64,000 nt of DNA from a bacterium (GCA_003245715.1 QKCJ01000031.1:62001-126000); one strand, 5' to 3'. Shown: positions 35,801 to 44,931, counted from the first letter of the stretch. Translations and numbers: made by a program. The notes: generated by a model from the letters alone, not told the origin.

Positions 35801-37162
35801 CTAGAGGCCGGAGGTACTGCGGCCCTTTATTTTTCCACCCGCGAGTCCAAATCCTTCATAATTTCTCATCAGGAGATAACTCTCGACCCTCTGAACCACA
35901 TCAAGCGCAACACCAACAACAATCAGTAGACCAGTACCGCCAAGCATACCGGCGATAGCATAATTAACCTGAAGCGCGCTGCTGATAAACTGCGGAACAA
36001 TTGCAACAAAAGAAAGGAAGATACTACCGGCAAGTGCAATACGCGTCATTATCTTCTCAAGGTGCTCGGCTGTTCTCTTACCAGGATGTATACCAGGAAT
36101 AATCATTCCGCTCTGCTTAAGGTTATCAGCCATTTCATTCGGATTGAAGGTAATAGCTGTATAGAAGTAGCAGAAAAAAACAATCAAGAGAACATAAAAT
36201 ATTGTGTACCAGTAAGAACCCATGCTGAAGAACTGCGCAAGGTGGGTTCCAAAATTCTCATCAACCCAGCTGAAACCGTACATCGGAACAGACATAATGG
36301 CCTGGGCAAAGATGATCGGAATAACACCAGCCTGATTTACCCGCAGTGGCAGAAATGATCGCTTGCTGCCTGCCCCACCTGGCCTGCGCATGGCTTTAGA
36401 TGCCTGCAGCGCGACGCGACGGGTACCGAGAGTAATCATCACAACCGCCAGAGTCATCAGCACAAAGAGCACAATAAGGACGGTCAGGGTAAACGGGGTC
36501 ATGCCGCCGGTTGTACCGAAGTCCTGAAAAATCCCTGAAACTGCGCTTGGCATACGTGAAAGGATACCAGCCATGATAATCAGAGAGATCCCATTACCGA
36601 TACCGAACTCATCAATCTGCTCGCCAAGCCACATCAGAAATACGGTGCCGACTGTCAGAGCAATGATGCCATAAAAATAAAATTCATACCCAGTGGCTGA
36701 AGCAGAGACAAAACTGGTCGAGCCCTGACCTCCAGGCCTTAAGAGCAGACTGCAGGCAATACCGGCCTGTACAATACAAAGCGCGACTGTTGCCAGCCTT
36801 GTATACTGATTGATCTTCTTGCGCCCGGTCGATCCTTCATGCTGGATGCGTGAAAGAGCCGGCACAATAGCAACCAGCAACTGAAATATAATCGACGCAG
36901 TAATGTAAGGCATGATACCGAGACTGAAGATTGAACCGGCGCTCATCGCACCACCGGTAAACATGTCAGCCATGGTAAAGACAGTACCCATCGCCCCGCC
37001 ATTACTGGCCATATCCTTCATAAAATCACTTACCGCGTTGTAGTCAATACCTGGTGTTGGTATAAACTTGCCAACTCGGAAAACGACAAGAAGCAGCGCA
37101 GTAGCTATGATCTTATTGCGCAGCTCCTTGACATTGAGAACTTTTGCGAGTGTCTCAAACAT
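35801..37162 (-). CDS. secY: Protein translocase subunit SecY
   Basis: 453-residue inner-membrane channel of the Sec system with ten hydrophobic segments. FIPTPGID at the start of TM1, FTGGAMSAGSIFSLGIMPYITASIIFQLL in the plug/TM2 region, RRVALQASKAM in loop C4, LRVNQAGVIPIIFAQA and FNPNEMADNLKQSGMIIPGI in the C5 region are all conserved. The C-terminus ends with the charged YEGFGLAGGKIKGR stretch. It starts four bases after the rplO stop. Confidence 0.98.
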   Translation of the reverse strand: MFETLAKVLNVKELRNKIIATALLLVVFRVGKFIPTPGIDYNAVSDFMKDMASNGGAMGTVFTMADMFTGGAMSAGSIFSLGIMPYITASIIFQLLVAIVPALSRIQHEGSTGRKKINQYTRLATVALCIVQAGIACSLLLRPGGQGSTSFVSASATGYEFYFYGIIALTVGTVFLMWLGEQIDEFGIGNGISLIIMAGILSRMPSAVSGIFQDFGTTGGMTPFTLTVLIVLFVLMTLAVVMITLGTRRVALQASKAMRRPGGAGSKRSFLPLRVNQAGVIPIIFAQAIMSVPMYGFSWVDENFGTHLAQFFSMGSYWYTIFYVLLIVFFCYFYTAITFNPNEMADNLKQSGMIIPGIHPGKRTAEHLEKIMTRIALAGSIFLSFVAIVPQFISSALQVNYAIAGMLGGTGLLIVVGVALDVVQRVESYLLMRNYEGFGLAGGKIKGRSTSGL

Positions 37163-37166
37163 CTAT

Positions 37167-37643
37167 TCAGGCCTTATCTTCTGATGTGGCAGCAGCAGCA
37201 ACAACCTCTACCTTACCACCGGCTTTCTCGATTTTTTCCTTGGCTGACTGACTGAATGCATTAACAGTAATAGTCATAGCCTTACTGATCTCACCAGTTC
37301 CGAGCACCTTAACAAGGCCTTCACGGCCGATCTTGATACCCTTGGCGGCAATCTCTTCAAGCCCTACAGTTGAACCGGCTTCAAAGTTTTCTTCAAACCA
37401 GGCAACGTTGAGCGGAATATATTCAGTGCGGAAGTTAGCATTGTTAAAACCGCGCTTAGGCAGACGCTGACGCAGAGTTGACTGACCACCGATAAAACCG
37501 GCATTGAGACTATAACCTGCGCGTGAACCGGCACCCTTCTGACCACGGCCTGCAGTCTTACCAAGACCACTGGCAGCACCACGGCCAAAACGCTTCTTGT
37601 TCTTGCTGGCCTTTACACGTTTGTTTACATCAGTAATATTCAT
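37167..37643 (-). CDS. rplO: 50S ribosomal protein L15
   Basis: About 158 residues. The glycine/arginine-rich N-terminal tail (KRFGRGAASGLGKTAGRGQK) and the QSTLRQRLPKRGFNN motif are diagnostic of L15, an early assembly protein of the large subunit. The ATG at 37643 has AAGGA upstream; twelve in-frame codons before it are unlikely to be translated. A short Ala-rich tail follows the usual VEVV end. rpmD (L30), which usually precedes rplO, is absent here. Confidence 0.96.
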   Translation of the reverse strand: MNITDVNKRVKASKNKKRFGRGAASGLGKTAGRGQKGAGSRAGYSLNAGFIGGQSTLRQRLPKRGFNNANFRTEYIPLNVAWFEENFEAGSTVGLEEIAAKGIKIGREGLVKVLGTGEISKAMTITVNAFSQSAKEKIEKAGGKVEVVAAAATSEDKA

Positions 37644-37697
37644 CTTCAAAAAATCCTTAGTTAATCTTACTGTAAGCAAGACATCTTAGCGGTAGAA

Positions 37698-38315
37698 TTA
37701 AAGCTCAACTCCACGAAGTTCGGCAACCAACTTGCGACTGCGAAGCTGTGCAAGACCGTTCATGGTAGCCTTGACAATGTTACGGGTGTTGTTACTGCCA
37801 ACACTCTTGGTCAGAACGTTCTTCAGACCGCCAGCCTCAAGGATAGCCTTGACAGCAGCACCGGCAATAACACCAGTACCAGGACTAGCCGGAATAATAA
37901 TAACTTCAGAAGAACCGTAACGACCAACAACCTTGTGCGGAATTGTATCACCATCAGCAATCTCAAAGGCCTTAAGTTCTGTATTAGCCTTCTTGATAGC
38001 TTTCTGGATAGCGCCAGGAACTTCTTTGGCCTTGGCATAACCAATACCAACCCTGCCCTTGCCGTTACCAACTGTTACAAGTGCGCCGAAACTCAGACGA
38101 CGACCACCCTTAACAGTAGCTGAACAACGATAAATATCAATAAGTGTTTCAGAGAACTCGCGAACTTCCTTCTCTTCGCGACGATCTTTCTTACCACGGC
38201 GACGTTCACGGTTCTTTCCGCCACGTTCATTACGACCACGGGACTTACCACCTTCAGAACCATCAGCTTCGTCCTGTATTACTTCGTCCTGATTATAATT
38301 TTCGTTCTCAGACAC
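37698..38315 (-). CDS. rpsE: 30S ribosomal protein S5
   Basis: 205 residues. The conserved core begins at about residue 50 (FSETLIDIYRCSATVKGGRR) and includes VGNGKGRVGIGYAKAKEVPGA, IIIPASPGTGVIAGAAVKAILE and NIVKATMNGLAQL. Ahead of the core is a charged low-complexity extension of about 50 residues, acidic then Arg/Lys/Gly-rich (EGGKSRGRNERGGKNRERRR), longer than in E. coli. S5 shapes the mRNA entry tunnel and decoding accuracy. It lies between rplR and rplO with no rpmD following. Confidence 0.97.
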   Translation of the reverse strand: MSENENYNQDEVIQDEADGSEGGKSRGRNERGGKNRERRRGKKDRREEKEVREFSETLIDIYRCSATVKGGRRLSFGALVTVGNGKGRVGIGYAKAKEVPGAIQKAIKKANTELKAFEIADGDTIPHKVVGRYGSSEVIIIPASPGTGVIAGAAVKAILEAGGLKNVLTKSVGSNNTRNIVKATMNGLAQLRSRKLVAELRGVEL

Positions 38316-38324
38316 ATCTTACTC

Positions 38325-38684
38325 CTAGAATTTAAGACCAGATTCGCGGGCTGCATCTGCAAGCGCCTTGATCCGGCCATGGTATTGACGACCGCCACGG
38401 TCAAAAACAACCTCGGTAACAGATTTATCTTGCGCAGCTTTGGCGATAGCTGCACCGATTTCCTTGGCACCTTCAATGTTACCACCATTCTTGCTGAAGT
38501 CCTTGGTGTTGCTGGTTACTGTGGCAAGAGTCTTACCAGCATCATCATCAATAAGCTGTGCGCTGATGTGACGAAGACTGCGGCAGACGTAAAGACGCGG
38601 TTTGGTTGCAGTGCCATGAACCTTGTTGCGCACACGAAAGTGGCGTTTCTTAAGGCCAGCACTCTTTTTAATGTTTTTATCCAT
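38325..38684 (-). CDS. rplR: 50S ribosomal protein L18
   Basis: 119 residues. KKRHFRVRNKVHGTATKPRLYVCRSLRHI, AQLIDDDAGKTLATVTS and the C-terminal VVFDRGGRQYHGRIKALADAARESGLKF match L18, which binds 5S rRNA with L5. The ATG at 38684 has GGAGTGA upstream; an in-frame start nine codons earlier lacks one. It stands between rplF and rpsE as usual. Confidence 0.96.
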   Translation of the reverse strand: MDKNIKKSAGLKKRHFRVRNKVHGTATKPRLYVCRSLRHISAQLIDDDAGKTLATVTSNTKDFSKNGGNIEGAKEIGAAIAKAAQDKSVTEVVFDRGGRQYHGRIKALADAARESGLKF

Positions 38685-38747
38685 TTTAAACTCACTCCAA
38701 TACCCGACCATTTCCGACAGTCAGGAATGTTGTTAATATTATCCAGA

Positions 38748-39302
38748 TCAGGAACCGAAGCTCTTACCGTCAAGCTTACGTGGTGTTTCGTCAGAGAAAC
38801 GAATACCTTTGCCCATGTAAAGGTCTGGTGGACGCACCCGACGGATCTGGGTAGCAACTTCCATCACCTTCTGCTTGTCAATACCGCGGACGATAAAGTC
38901 CATATATTCACGGCTTGCTGACTTTGGAACATCAAATTCGATACCTGCAGGTGCTTCCATATTTACCGGGTGACAGTAACCGGCGCTGATCTCAAGGGTT
39001 GATCCCTTAAGTTCAACACGGTAACCGGTACCGACAATACGTAAACGACGTTCATAACCCTTAGTCACACCAATAATCATGTTATTAATGAGAGCTCGGT
39101 AAAGGCCGTGAAGTGCTTTCTGCTGTTTTGAGTTACCGGAGCGTTCTACTGATACTGAGCCGTCCTCGACCTTGACCGAGATTGAAGTATCCATAGGCTG
39201 TGTAAGTTCACCCTTAGGACCCTTCACCTTGACCTCGCCGGGAGTAAATGATACTGTGACTCCTGCAGGAACAGAAACCGGAATTTTGCCAATACGTGAC
39301 AT
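38748..39302 (-). CDS. rplF: 50S ribosomal protein L6
   Basis: 184 residues. SRIGKIPVSVPAGVTVSF starts the protein; VKGPKGELT, RALINNMIIGVTKGYERRLRIVGTGYR and IRRVRPPDLYMGKGIRFSDE mark the two L6 repeats. L6 lies near the base of the L7/L12 stalk close to the factor-binding site. It is complete and in the normal order between rpsH and rplR. Confidence 0.97.
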   Translation of the reverse strand: MSRIGKIPVSVPAGVTVSFTPGEVKVKGPKGELTQPMDTSISVKVEDGSVSVERSGNSKQQKALHGLYRALINNMIIGVTKGYERRLRIVGTGYRVELKGSTLEISAGYCHPVNMEAPAGIEFDVPKSASREYMDFIVRGIDKQKVMEVATQIRRVRPPDLYMGKGIRFSDETPRKLDGKSFGS

Positions 39303-39334
39303 AGTTCGTTTCCCTGTGTATTATAATTAATAAA

Positions 39335-39733
39335 TCAATAAACAGTACAAAGTACTTCGCCACCAACATTCTGCTGACGGCACTCGCGGTCAGATAGAAC
39401 ACCCTTGTTGGTGCTGACGATAGCAATACCAAGGCCATTAAGGACCTCAGGAATATCTCCTACGCCACGGTACTTACGACATCCAGGACGAGAATAGCGT
39501 TCAATCTTCTGAATGATATACTCACCTTCCGGACCGTACTTAAGCTTAACACTAAGCTTGTTCTGTACCGGTGATTCAATGATTTCAAAAGATTCGATAT
39601 AGCCTTCACGCTTAAGAACCTCTGCAATACTCAACTTAACCTTTGAAGAAGGCATTTCAACGTCTTCTTTACGACGAATAAGGCTGTTGCGTATGCGGGT
39701 AAGCATATCGGCAATAGGATCGGTCATGCTCAT
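39335..39733 (-). CDS. rpsH: 30S ribosomal protein S8
   Basis: 132 residues. MTDPIADMLTRIRNSLIRRKEDVEMPSSK at the N-terminus, VLKREGYIESFEI in the middle and a C-terminal ALGL-type region (VLNGLGIAIVSTNKGVLSDRE) identify S8, a primary 16S rRNA binder. In E. coli it is the autogenous regulator of the spc operon; whether that holds here cannot be seen. It lies between rpsN and rplF. Confidence 0.97.
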   Translation of the reverse strand: MSMTDPIADMLTRIRNSLIRRKEDVEMPSSKVKLSIAEVLKREGYIESFEIIESPVQNKLSVKLKYGPEGEYIIQKIERYSRPGCRKYRGVGDIPEVLNGLGIAIVSTNKGVLSDRECRQQNVGGEVLCTVY

Positions 39734-39801
39734 TTGCTGATTCCACCTTTAAAAAAACAGAGTTATGGAATTGAAAAAAATTAACAAAGAAAAAATCAAA
39801 A

Positions 39802-39987
39802 CTACCAACTTGACTTCTTCACGCCTGGAATCTCGCCTTTATTGGCAAGTGTCCTAAAGCATATACGGCAAATACTGAATTTACGGTATACTGCATGCGG
39901 ACGGCCACAGAGTTCGCACCGTGTATATGCCCTGGTTGAGAACTTAGGGGTTCGCTTGCATTTAACTTTCAAAGCGGTCCTGGCCAC
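39802..39987 (-). CDS. rpsN: 30S ribosomal protein S14, zinc (type Z) form
   Basis: 61 residues starting with GTG at 39987, seven bases after AAAGGAG; a TTG two codons earlier abuts that site and is an unlikely start. The core [20 protein letters not shown] and the C-terminal IPGVKKSSW are conserved. Four cysteines, C24, C27, C40 and C43, form the zinc ribbon, so this is the zinc-dependent paralogue; no zinc-free S14 is seen here. It sits in the normal place between rplE and rpsH. Confidence 0.95.
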   Translation of the reverse strand: MARTALKVKCKRTPKFSTRAYTRCELCGRPHAVYRKFSICRICFRTLANKGEIPGVKKSSW

Positions 39988-40080
39988 TTCCAACTCCTTT
40001 TATATTCTAATTCAAGCGCAGGCAGCTTCATATCTCAAGCACAATTTAAGATTGAAACGCTTCAGCCTGCTGATAATAAA

Positions 40081-40641
40081 TTATTTGCCCTTTTTGGTAA
40101 CTTCTGCAAAAGGCATTCCCAGCATTGCCAACAATTTGCGACTCATCTCCGGACCAGTACTGTTCTTAATAACGATTGTAATGTCCATACCGAAGCTGTA
40201 ATCGGCATTATCGCTGTTTGCTTCCGGGAAGATGGTAATTTCTTCCACACCCATTGAGTAGTTACCGGCTTTATCAAAGGATGTAGGCTTAACACCTCGG
40301 AAGTCACGGATGCTAGGAACAGCAACATTAATGAGACGATCCATAAACTCATACATTCTGTGATTACGGATAGTCGCGCGACAACCAATACGCATACCTT
40401 CGCGAAGACGGAAATTACTTACTGCAACTCTTGAGATACAAACGGCAGGTTGCTGACCGGCAATATTACCCATCTCTTTGCGAGCAGCGTCAACCATCTT
40501 TGAATCATCAATTGCTTTACCCAGACCCATGTTAAGACAGATCTTCTCAAGCTTTGGTGCTGCATTGACGTTGGTAATGCCGAATTCTTTCATAATAGCA
40601 GGAAGAACTTCTTCCTTGTATTTCTGTTTAATAAGTGACAT
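40081..40641 (-). CDS. rplE: 50S ribosomal protein L5
   Basis: 186 residues. NMGLGKAIDDSKMVDAARKEM, ISRVAVSNFRLREGMRIGCRATIR, the YEFMDRLINVAVPSIRDFRGV segment and FGMDITIV define L5, which holds 5S rRNA in the central protuberance and touches P-site tRNA. Complete and of normal length. The start lies five bases after the rplX stop. Confidence 0.97.
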   Translation of the reverse strand: MSLIKQKYKEEVLPAIMKEFGITNVNAAPKLEKICLNMGLGKAIDDSKMVDAARKEMGNIAGQQPAVCISRVAVSNFRLREGMRIGCRATIRNHRMYEFMDRLINVAVPSIRDFRGVKPTSFDKAGNYSMGVEEITIFPEANSDNADYSFGMDITIVIKNSTGPEMSRKLLAMLGMPFAEVTKKGK

Positions 40642-40646
40642 TAGCG

Positions 40647-41066
40647 TTATTTACCTCCAGCAATCTCGGCGCCGCTTGTCTTAGCAATACGTACGCGCTT
40701 GATTTTTTCTTTGCCGTCTACATTAACGGTAACTAACTTCTTACCAACGCGGGTCACATTATCAGTATCAGCATCAACCAGCATCAGATTTGAAAGATGG
40801 ATAGGTGCTTCCTGCTGAATACGACCACCGCTCTGCGGGTTGTTGGGGTCAGTTGCCTTTTTATGGCGATAAACCATGTTAAGACCCTGAACCATCGCTG
40901 TACCCTTTTCAAGATCAATCTTGAGGATCTTACCGCGTGGTTGACGGTCATTCTCACTATCGCCCTTACCAATTTTGCGTTTGAGGCCAGAAGCCCCTTT
41001 GCCACAGATACGCTGTACGGTATCACCGACATGCAACTTGGTTTTATACAAATTCTTTTGAGCCAT
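40647..41066 (-). CDS. rplX: 50S ribosomal protein L24 (expanded form)
   Basis: 139 residues, longer than the usual 100-110. The KOW-type start LHVGDTVQRICGKGASGLKRKIGKGD contains an insertion after the GK(D) turn that ordinary L24 proteins lack. QGLNMVYRHKKATDPNNPQSGG and PIHLSNLMLVD are conserved, and the C-terminal KRVRIAKTSGAEI end is slightly extended. L24 starts 50S assembly. The order rplN-rplX-rplE is normal. Confidence 0.93.
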   Translation of the reverse strand: MAQKNLYKTKLHVGDTVQRICGKGASGLKRKIGKGDSENDRQPRGKILKIDLEKGTAMVQGLNMVYRHKKATDPNNPQSGGRIQQEAPIHLSNLMLVDADTDNVTRVGKKLVTVNVDGKEKIKRVRIAKTSGAEIAGGK

Positions 41067-41123
41067 TTGGGTTAACTCCGTATTTTTACCCTAAGGTTTA
41101 TGCTTTATCAGTAAAACCTGATA

Positions 41124-41492
41124 CTAAATAACGTCTGGTGCCAGTGATACAATCTTCATAAAATTCTTGGCGCGAAGTTCACGGGCAACAGCGCCAAAGA
41201 TACGGGTTCCGCGTGGGTTACCATCACCGTCAACAATAACAACTGCGTTACTGTCAAAGCGGATTGATGAACCGTCTTCTCGCTTTACTTCACGTTTAGT
41301 GCGAACTACCACACCCTTGCAGACTGTACCGGCTTTAAGGTTTGAACCTGGAATCGCCTTCTTTACAGTCAGCACAATGATATCACCAAGTGTTGCGTAA
41401 CGACGCCTTGAATCGCCCAAAACCTTAATACACATTACTCGTTTTGCGCCAGTATTGTCAGCTACGTCAAGCATGGTCTGTGTCTGAATCAC
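41124..41492 (-). CDS. rplN: 50S ribosomal protein L14
   Basis: 122 residues, the canonical length. [53 protein letters not shown] and the [13 protein letters not shown] segment are diagnostic. L14 lies at the subunit interface and binds the silencing factor RsfS. It is in the usual rpsQ-rplN-rplX order. Confidence 0.98.
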   Translation of the reverse strand: MIQTQTMLDVADNTGAKRVMCIKVLGDSRRRYATLGDIIVLTVKKAIPGSNLKAGTVCKGVVVRTKREVKREDGSSIRFDSNAVVIVDGDGNPRGTRIFGAVARELRAKNFMKIVSLAPDVI

Positions 41493-41522
41493 GTTAGTTC
41501 TCCTGGATCTTAATTATCCGCA

Positions 41523-41789
41523 TCAGTCAGCGCGGCGTAGTACCTTGACAAGACGAAAACATTTATTCTTTGAAAGTTTGCGGGTTTCCATGATTTCAAC
41601 AAGGTCACCAACTTTAGCTTCATTGTTTTCATCGTGAGCGATATATTTTGTACGACGATTAATACGTTTTTCGTAAATCGGGTGCTTGACCTGAGTGTTA
41701 ACTTCGACGCGGATAGTCTTATCCATCTTGTCGCTGCTAACCTGGCCAATTACAACCCGGCGGAGGTTACGTGTAGCTTCTTCACTCAT
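41523..41789 (-). CDS. rpsQ: 30S ribosomal protein S17
   Basis: 88 residues. [58 protein letters not shown] and RLVKVL are conserved S17. The ATG at 41789 is preceded by GGAGGTG; eleven in-frame codons upstream overlap rpmC and are probably not used. S17 is a primary 16S rRNA binder. Confidence 0.96.
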   Translation of the reverse strand: MSEEATRNLRRVVIGQVSSDKMDKTIRVEVNTQVKHPIYEKRINRRTKYIAHDENNEAKVGDLVEIMETRKLSKNKCFRLVKVLRRAD

Positions 41790-41790
41790 T

Positions 41791-41997
41791 TTACTTAACA
41801 CCTCCAGCAATCTTCTTCTCATTAAGAATAGTCAAAAGTTTGGCAATCTCTCTGCGCAGTGTCTTGACCTGCATCGGATTAACATCATCACCAAGGGCAA
41901 CCGAACAGCGCAGTTCAAGCAATTCTTTTTTCTTATCCTCAACAGACTTAAGAATATCTTCTTCAGACATGCTGCGGATTTCACCAGCCTTAATCAT
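41791..41997 (-). CDS. rpmC: 50S ribosomal protein L29
   Basis: 68 residues, two helices. [30 protein letters not shown] and [19 protein letters not shown] match L29, which borders the exit tunnel and is a docking point for SRP and trigger factor. Its ATG overlaps the rplP stop (ATGA), with AGGAGG inside the end of rplP, so the genes are translationally coupled. Confidence 0.95.
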   Translation of the reverse strand: MIKAGEIRSMSEEDILKSVEDKKKELLELRCSVALGDDVNPMQVKTLRREIAKLLTILNEKKIAGGVK

Positions 41998-42419
41998 ATT
42001 GTGTGCCTCCTCTTTGTAATACATGTCTTAACAGGAAGCTTGTAAGCCTGAAGACGGAACGCCTGACGGGCAAGGTCTTCACTAACACCGGAAATTTCAT
42101 AAAGAATTGTTCCGGCCTTGACTTCTGCGAACCAGTAGTCAACATCACCTTTACCCTTACCCATACGGGTTTCAGCGGGCTGGCTGGTTGCTGACTTGTG
42201 TGGGAAGATGCGGATAAAAATCTTACCTGATCTTCCAAGCATTCGGTTAGCGGCGACACGTGCTGCCTCAATCTGGGCAGAAGTGATACGGCCTGCTTCA
42301 AGTGCCTGAATACCATATTCACCAAAACTAACAGTATTACCGGTTGTTGCCTGACCGCGGATACGGCGCTTGTGCATCTTCCGGTGTTTAACCCTTTTGG
42401 GCATCTTTACGGGAGGCAT
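41994..42419 (-). CDS. rplP: 50S ribosomal protein L16
   Basis: 141 residues. [31 protein letters not shown] and [23 protein letters not shown] are hallmarks of L16, which contacts the A-site tRNA region near the peptidyl transferase centre. The start at 42419 has GGAG; an internal ATG five codons later gives the more common N-terminus. The gene follows rpsC directly and overlaps rpmC. Confidence 0.97.
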   Translation of the reverse strand: MPPVKMPKRVKHRKMHKRRIRGQATTGNTVSFGEYGIQALEAGRITSAQIEAARVAANRMLGRSGKIFIRIFPHKSATSQPAETRMGKGKGDVDYWFAEVKAGTILYEISGVSEDLARQAFRLQAYKLPVKTCITKRRHTI

Positions 42420-42422
42420 ATC

Positions 42423-43067
42423 TTAGTTCTCCTGGGTCTCGTCAACATCACCCTTATAAAGCCAGACCTTAATACCAATAATACCCATGGTAGTTGAAGC
42501 CGTAGCAAAACCATAATCAATATCAGCGCGGAGTTTCTGGAGGGGAAGGTTTCCAACTGTATAACCGTCAGCACGAGCGATTTCAGCACCACCCAGACGA
42601 CCAGCAACGCGAACCTTGATACCGTATACACCTGAATTAATCGCTGTTTCAACAGCCTTCTTCATGGCGCGACGATAATTAACACGCTTTACGATCTGCT
42701 CGCCAATTCCCTCTGCAACAAGCTGGGCATTCTTTTCAGGATCATTAACTTCGCGGATCTTGATCTGGATGCTCTTGCCGTCTACGAGTTTCTCGAGGTC
42801 TGCACGCAGTTTGTCAACTTCAGTACCGCGGCGGCCAATGACAACACCCGGACGGGCAGCCTGAATAATAACCTCTACATCATTCTCGGTGCGCTCAATT
42901 TCAACCTTGGCGATACCGGCAAATGAAAGGTTCTTGTTAATATACTTACGAATACTCTGGTCTTCACAGAGGAACTTGCCAAAATGCTGCTTGTCAGCAT
43001 ACCAGCGGGAATCCCAGTCCTTAGTGACTCCAGTTCTGAATCCGATTGGATGTACCTTCTGTCCCAC
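42423..43067 (-). CDS. rpsC: 30S ribosomal protein S3
   Basis: 214 residues. MGQKVHPIGFRTGVTKDWDSRWYADK, the KH-domain loop ARPGVVIGRRGTEVDKLR and GVYGIKVRVAGRLGGAEIAR are conserved. S3 is part of the mRNA entry site and helicase. The C-terminus ends soon after KVWLYKGD. It follows rplV. Confidence 0.98.
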   Translation of the reverse strand: MGQKVHPIGFRTGVTKDWDSRWYADKQHFGKFLCEDQSIRKYINKNLSFAGIAKVEIERTENDVEVIIQAARPGVVIGRRGTEVDKLRADLEKLVDGKSIQIKIREVNDPEKNAQLVAEGIGEQIVKRVNYRRAMKKAVETAINSGVYGIKVRVAGRLGGAEIARADGYTVGNLPLQKLRADIDYGFATASTTMGIIGIKVWLYKGDVDETQEN

Positions 43068-43087
43068 AATTACTCCTCTGCTTTCAG

Positions 43088-43423
43088 TCAGTCACGAACT
43101 TCGAGTTCAACACAAATGTGGCTGCGGCGACGCTTGTAAGGAGCTGCCATACCGCGTGAACGCGGACGCCAGCGCTTCAGACGAACACTCTCATCCACCC
43201 ATACTTTTGAAACAAACAGCGCATCAACATCTTCAACACCCATATTCTCGGCATTAGCCTGAGCGCTACGAACAACATCTAAAGCCATTTTGGCTGCTCG
43301 TTGTGGTGCGAACTTGAGAATGCTGAGCGCATCATTCACATCTTTTCCCCGGATCATGTCAACGACAAGGCGAGCCTTGCTCGGGCTGATAGGGGCAAAT
43401 TTATGTTTGGCAACATAAGCCAT
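43088..43423 (-). CDS. rplV: 50S ribosomal protein L22
   Basis: 111 residues. ISPSKARLVVDMIRGKDVNDAL, the LKFAPQRAAKMALDVVRSAQANAENM segment and the exit-tunnel hairpin KRWRPRSRGMAAPYKRRRSHI are diagnostic. The arginine-rich loop lines the nascent-chain tunnel and is the site of macrolide-resistance mutations in other bacteria. It follows rpsS. Confidence 0.97.
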   Translation of the reverse strand: MAYVAKHKFAPISPSKARLVVDMIRGKDVNDALSILKFAPQRAAKMALDVVRSAQANAENMGVEDVDALFVSKVWVDESVRLKRWRPRSRGMAAPYKRRRSHICVELEVRD

Positions 43424-43482
43424 TTTTCTATTCCTTATACAGCGCAGTGCCAGATATAAAAACCAGCGACAACCAAAAAAAC

Positions 43483-43740
43483 TTATTTATCGTGTCCGCG
43501 ATAGGTGCGGGTCAACGCGAATTCTCCAAGCTTGTGTCCAACCATAGATTCAGTCACAAACAGCGGAATGAAAGAACGGCCATTGTGAACATTGAAGTTG
43601 TGTCCGACAAACTCAGGAACAATGGTACAAGCACGGGCCCAGGTCTTGAGCGCATCACGACTGTTGCTTTCCTTCTGCTTCATCACCTTAATGTAAAGCT
43701 TTTCGTCTACGTAAGGACCCTTTTTGGTGGAACGTCCCAT
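43483..43740 (-). CDS. rpsS: 30S ribosomal protein S19
   Basis: 85 residues. [20 protein letters not shown], the [35 protein letters not shown] segment and [10 protein letters not shown] identify S19, in the 30S head next to S13. GGAG lies ahead of the ATG. It stands between rplB and rplV, in the classical order. Confidence 0.98.
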   Translation of the reverse strand: MGRSTKKGPYVDEKLYIKVMKQKESNSRDALKTWARACTIVPEFVGHNFNVHNGRSFIPLFVTESMVGHKLGEFALTRTYRGHDK

Positions 43741-43791
43741 TTTTTTATTCTCCGTATGTTGCAGTTATCTGCCAACAATAAAAATCAAAGT

Positions 43792-44622
43792 TTATTTCTT
43801 ACGACGGCTGATAATCATTGCGTCGGTTGGGTTGCTCTTCTTACGGGTCTTGCCACCACGAGCGTAAACACCTGTACGTGAGCAGAAGTGCTTACCACCT
43901 GCGCGACGACCTTCACCACCACCGAGTGGGTGGTCAACCGGGTTCATGGTGCTACCACGAACGTGTGGACGACGACCCATGTGGCGCTTACGACCGGCTT
44001 TACCAATCTTGACCATGCCATGGTCTGAATTGCCTACAATACCGATAGTAGCACGGCACTTAATATTAACGCGGCGCATTTCGCCAGAAGGCATCAGCAG
44101 GATTGCGTGCGGACCTTCTTTAGCCATCAGAGTAATGCTTATACCGGCTGAACGGGCAAGTTTGCCGCCCTGACCCGGGTTGAGCTCTACATTGTGAACC
44201 TGTAGGCCGAGTGGAATCTTCTCCAGAGGAATGCAGTTACCAACTTCGGGTTCTGCATCAACGCCGTTTTCAACATGCATGCCGACAGCAAGCTTGTTTG
44301 GCGCGAGGATGTAACGCTTGATTCCGTCAGCGTAGTGAAGAAGAGCAATATTAGCAGAACGGTTAGGATCGTACTCAATTGCTGCAACCTTAGCGGTAAT
44401 TCCATCACGGTCATTACGCTTGAAGTCAATCATACGGTAACGCTTCTTGGCACCACCACCACGATGCTGGGCAGTGATAATACCACGGTGGTTACGACCA
44501 TTCTTCTTGACCAGAGTCTTGACCAGTGTTTTTTCCGGTTCTTTATTTGTAATCTCAGCGTAATCAAGCTGTGTCATGTTACGCAGAGAAGGAGTTACCG
44601 GATTAAACCTTTTAATTCCCAT
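43792..44622 (-). CDS. rplB: 50S ribosomal protein L2
   Basis: 276 residues, full length. RNHRGIITAQHRGGGAKKRYRMIDFKR, LAKGDKI-equivalent ILAPNKLAVGMHV, LNPGQGGKLARSAG and the C-terminal GRRPHVRGSTMNPVDHPLGGGEGR (holding the conserved histidine near the peptidyl transferase centre) are all present. It is complete and in the order rplW-rplB-rpsS. Confidence 0.98.
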   Translation of the reverse strand: MGIKRFNPVTPSLRNMTQLDYAEITNKEPEKTLVKTLVKKNGRNHRGIITAQHRGGGAKKRYRMIDFKRNDRDGITAKVAAIEYDPNRSANIALLHYADGIKRYILAPNKLAVGMHVENGVDAEPEVGNCIPLEKIPLGLQVHNVELNPGQGGKLARSAGISITLMAKEGPHAILLMPSGEMRRVNIKCRATIGIVGNSDHGMVKIGKAGRKRHMGRRPHVRGSTMNPVDHPLGGGEGRRAGGKHFCSRTGVYARGGKTRKKSNPTDAMIISRRKK

Positions 44623-44649
44623 TATCTAGCTCCAAATCCAAATTACTGG

Positions 44650-44931
44650 TTATTTAAGAACTTCAATCGCCTGCCCTTCAGGAAGACGAACCATCGCCTT
44701 CTTGACCGGCGCCGTTGTACCATAGCTGCGGCCATAACGGCGACGCTTACCATGGGTGATACATGTACGGACACTTACCGGAACAACACCCCAGATAACG
44801 CTCAGAGCGTTACGGATATCATCCTTGCTAGCAGCCATATCAACAACAAATGTGTAAGTGTTAAGCTCCTCTGCCTTTTCGTGAGTCTTCTCAGAAACGT
44901 GCGGGCGCTTGATAACGCGATACGGATCCAT
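44650..44931 (-). CDS. rplW: 50S ribosomal protein L23
   Basis: 93 residues. VIKRPHVSEKTHEKAEELNTYTFVVDMAASKDDIRNAL and the VRTCITHGKRRRYGRSYG loop are typical of L23, which is part of the exit-tunnel rim and binds SRP and trigger factor. Its ATG overlaps the rplD stop by one base (TAATG), so it is coupled to L4 translation. Confidence 0.97.
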   Translation of the reverse strand: MDPYRVIKRPHVSEKTHEKAEELNTYTFVVDMAASKDDIRNALSVIWGVVPVSVRTCITHGKRRRYGRSYGTTAPVKKAMVRLPEGQAIEVLK

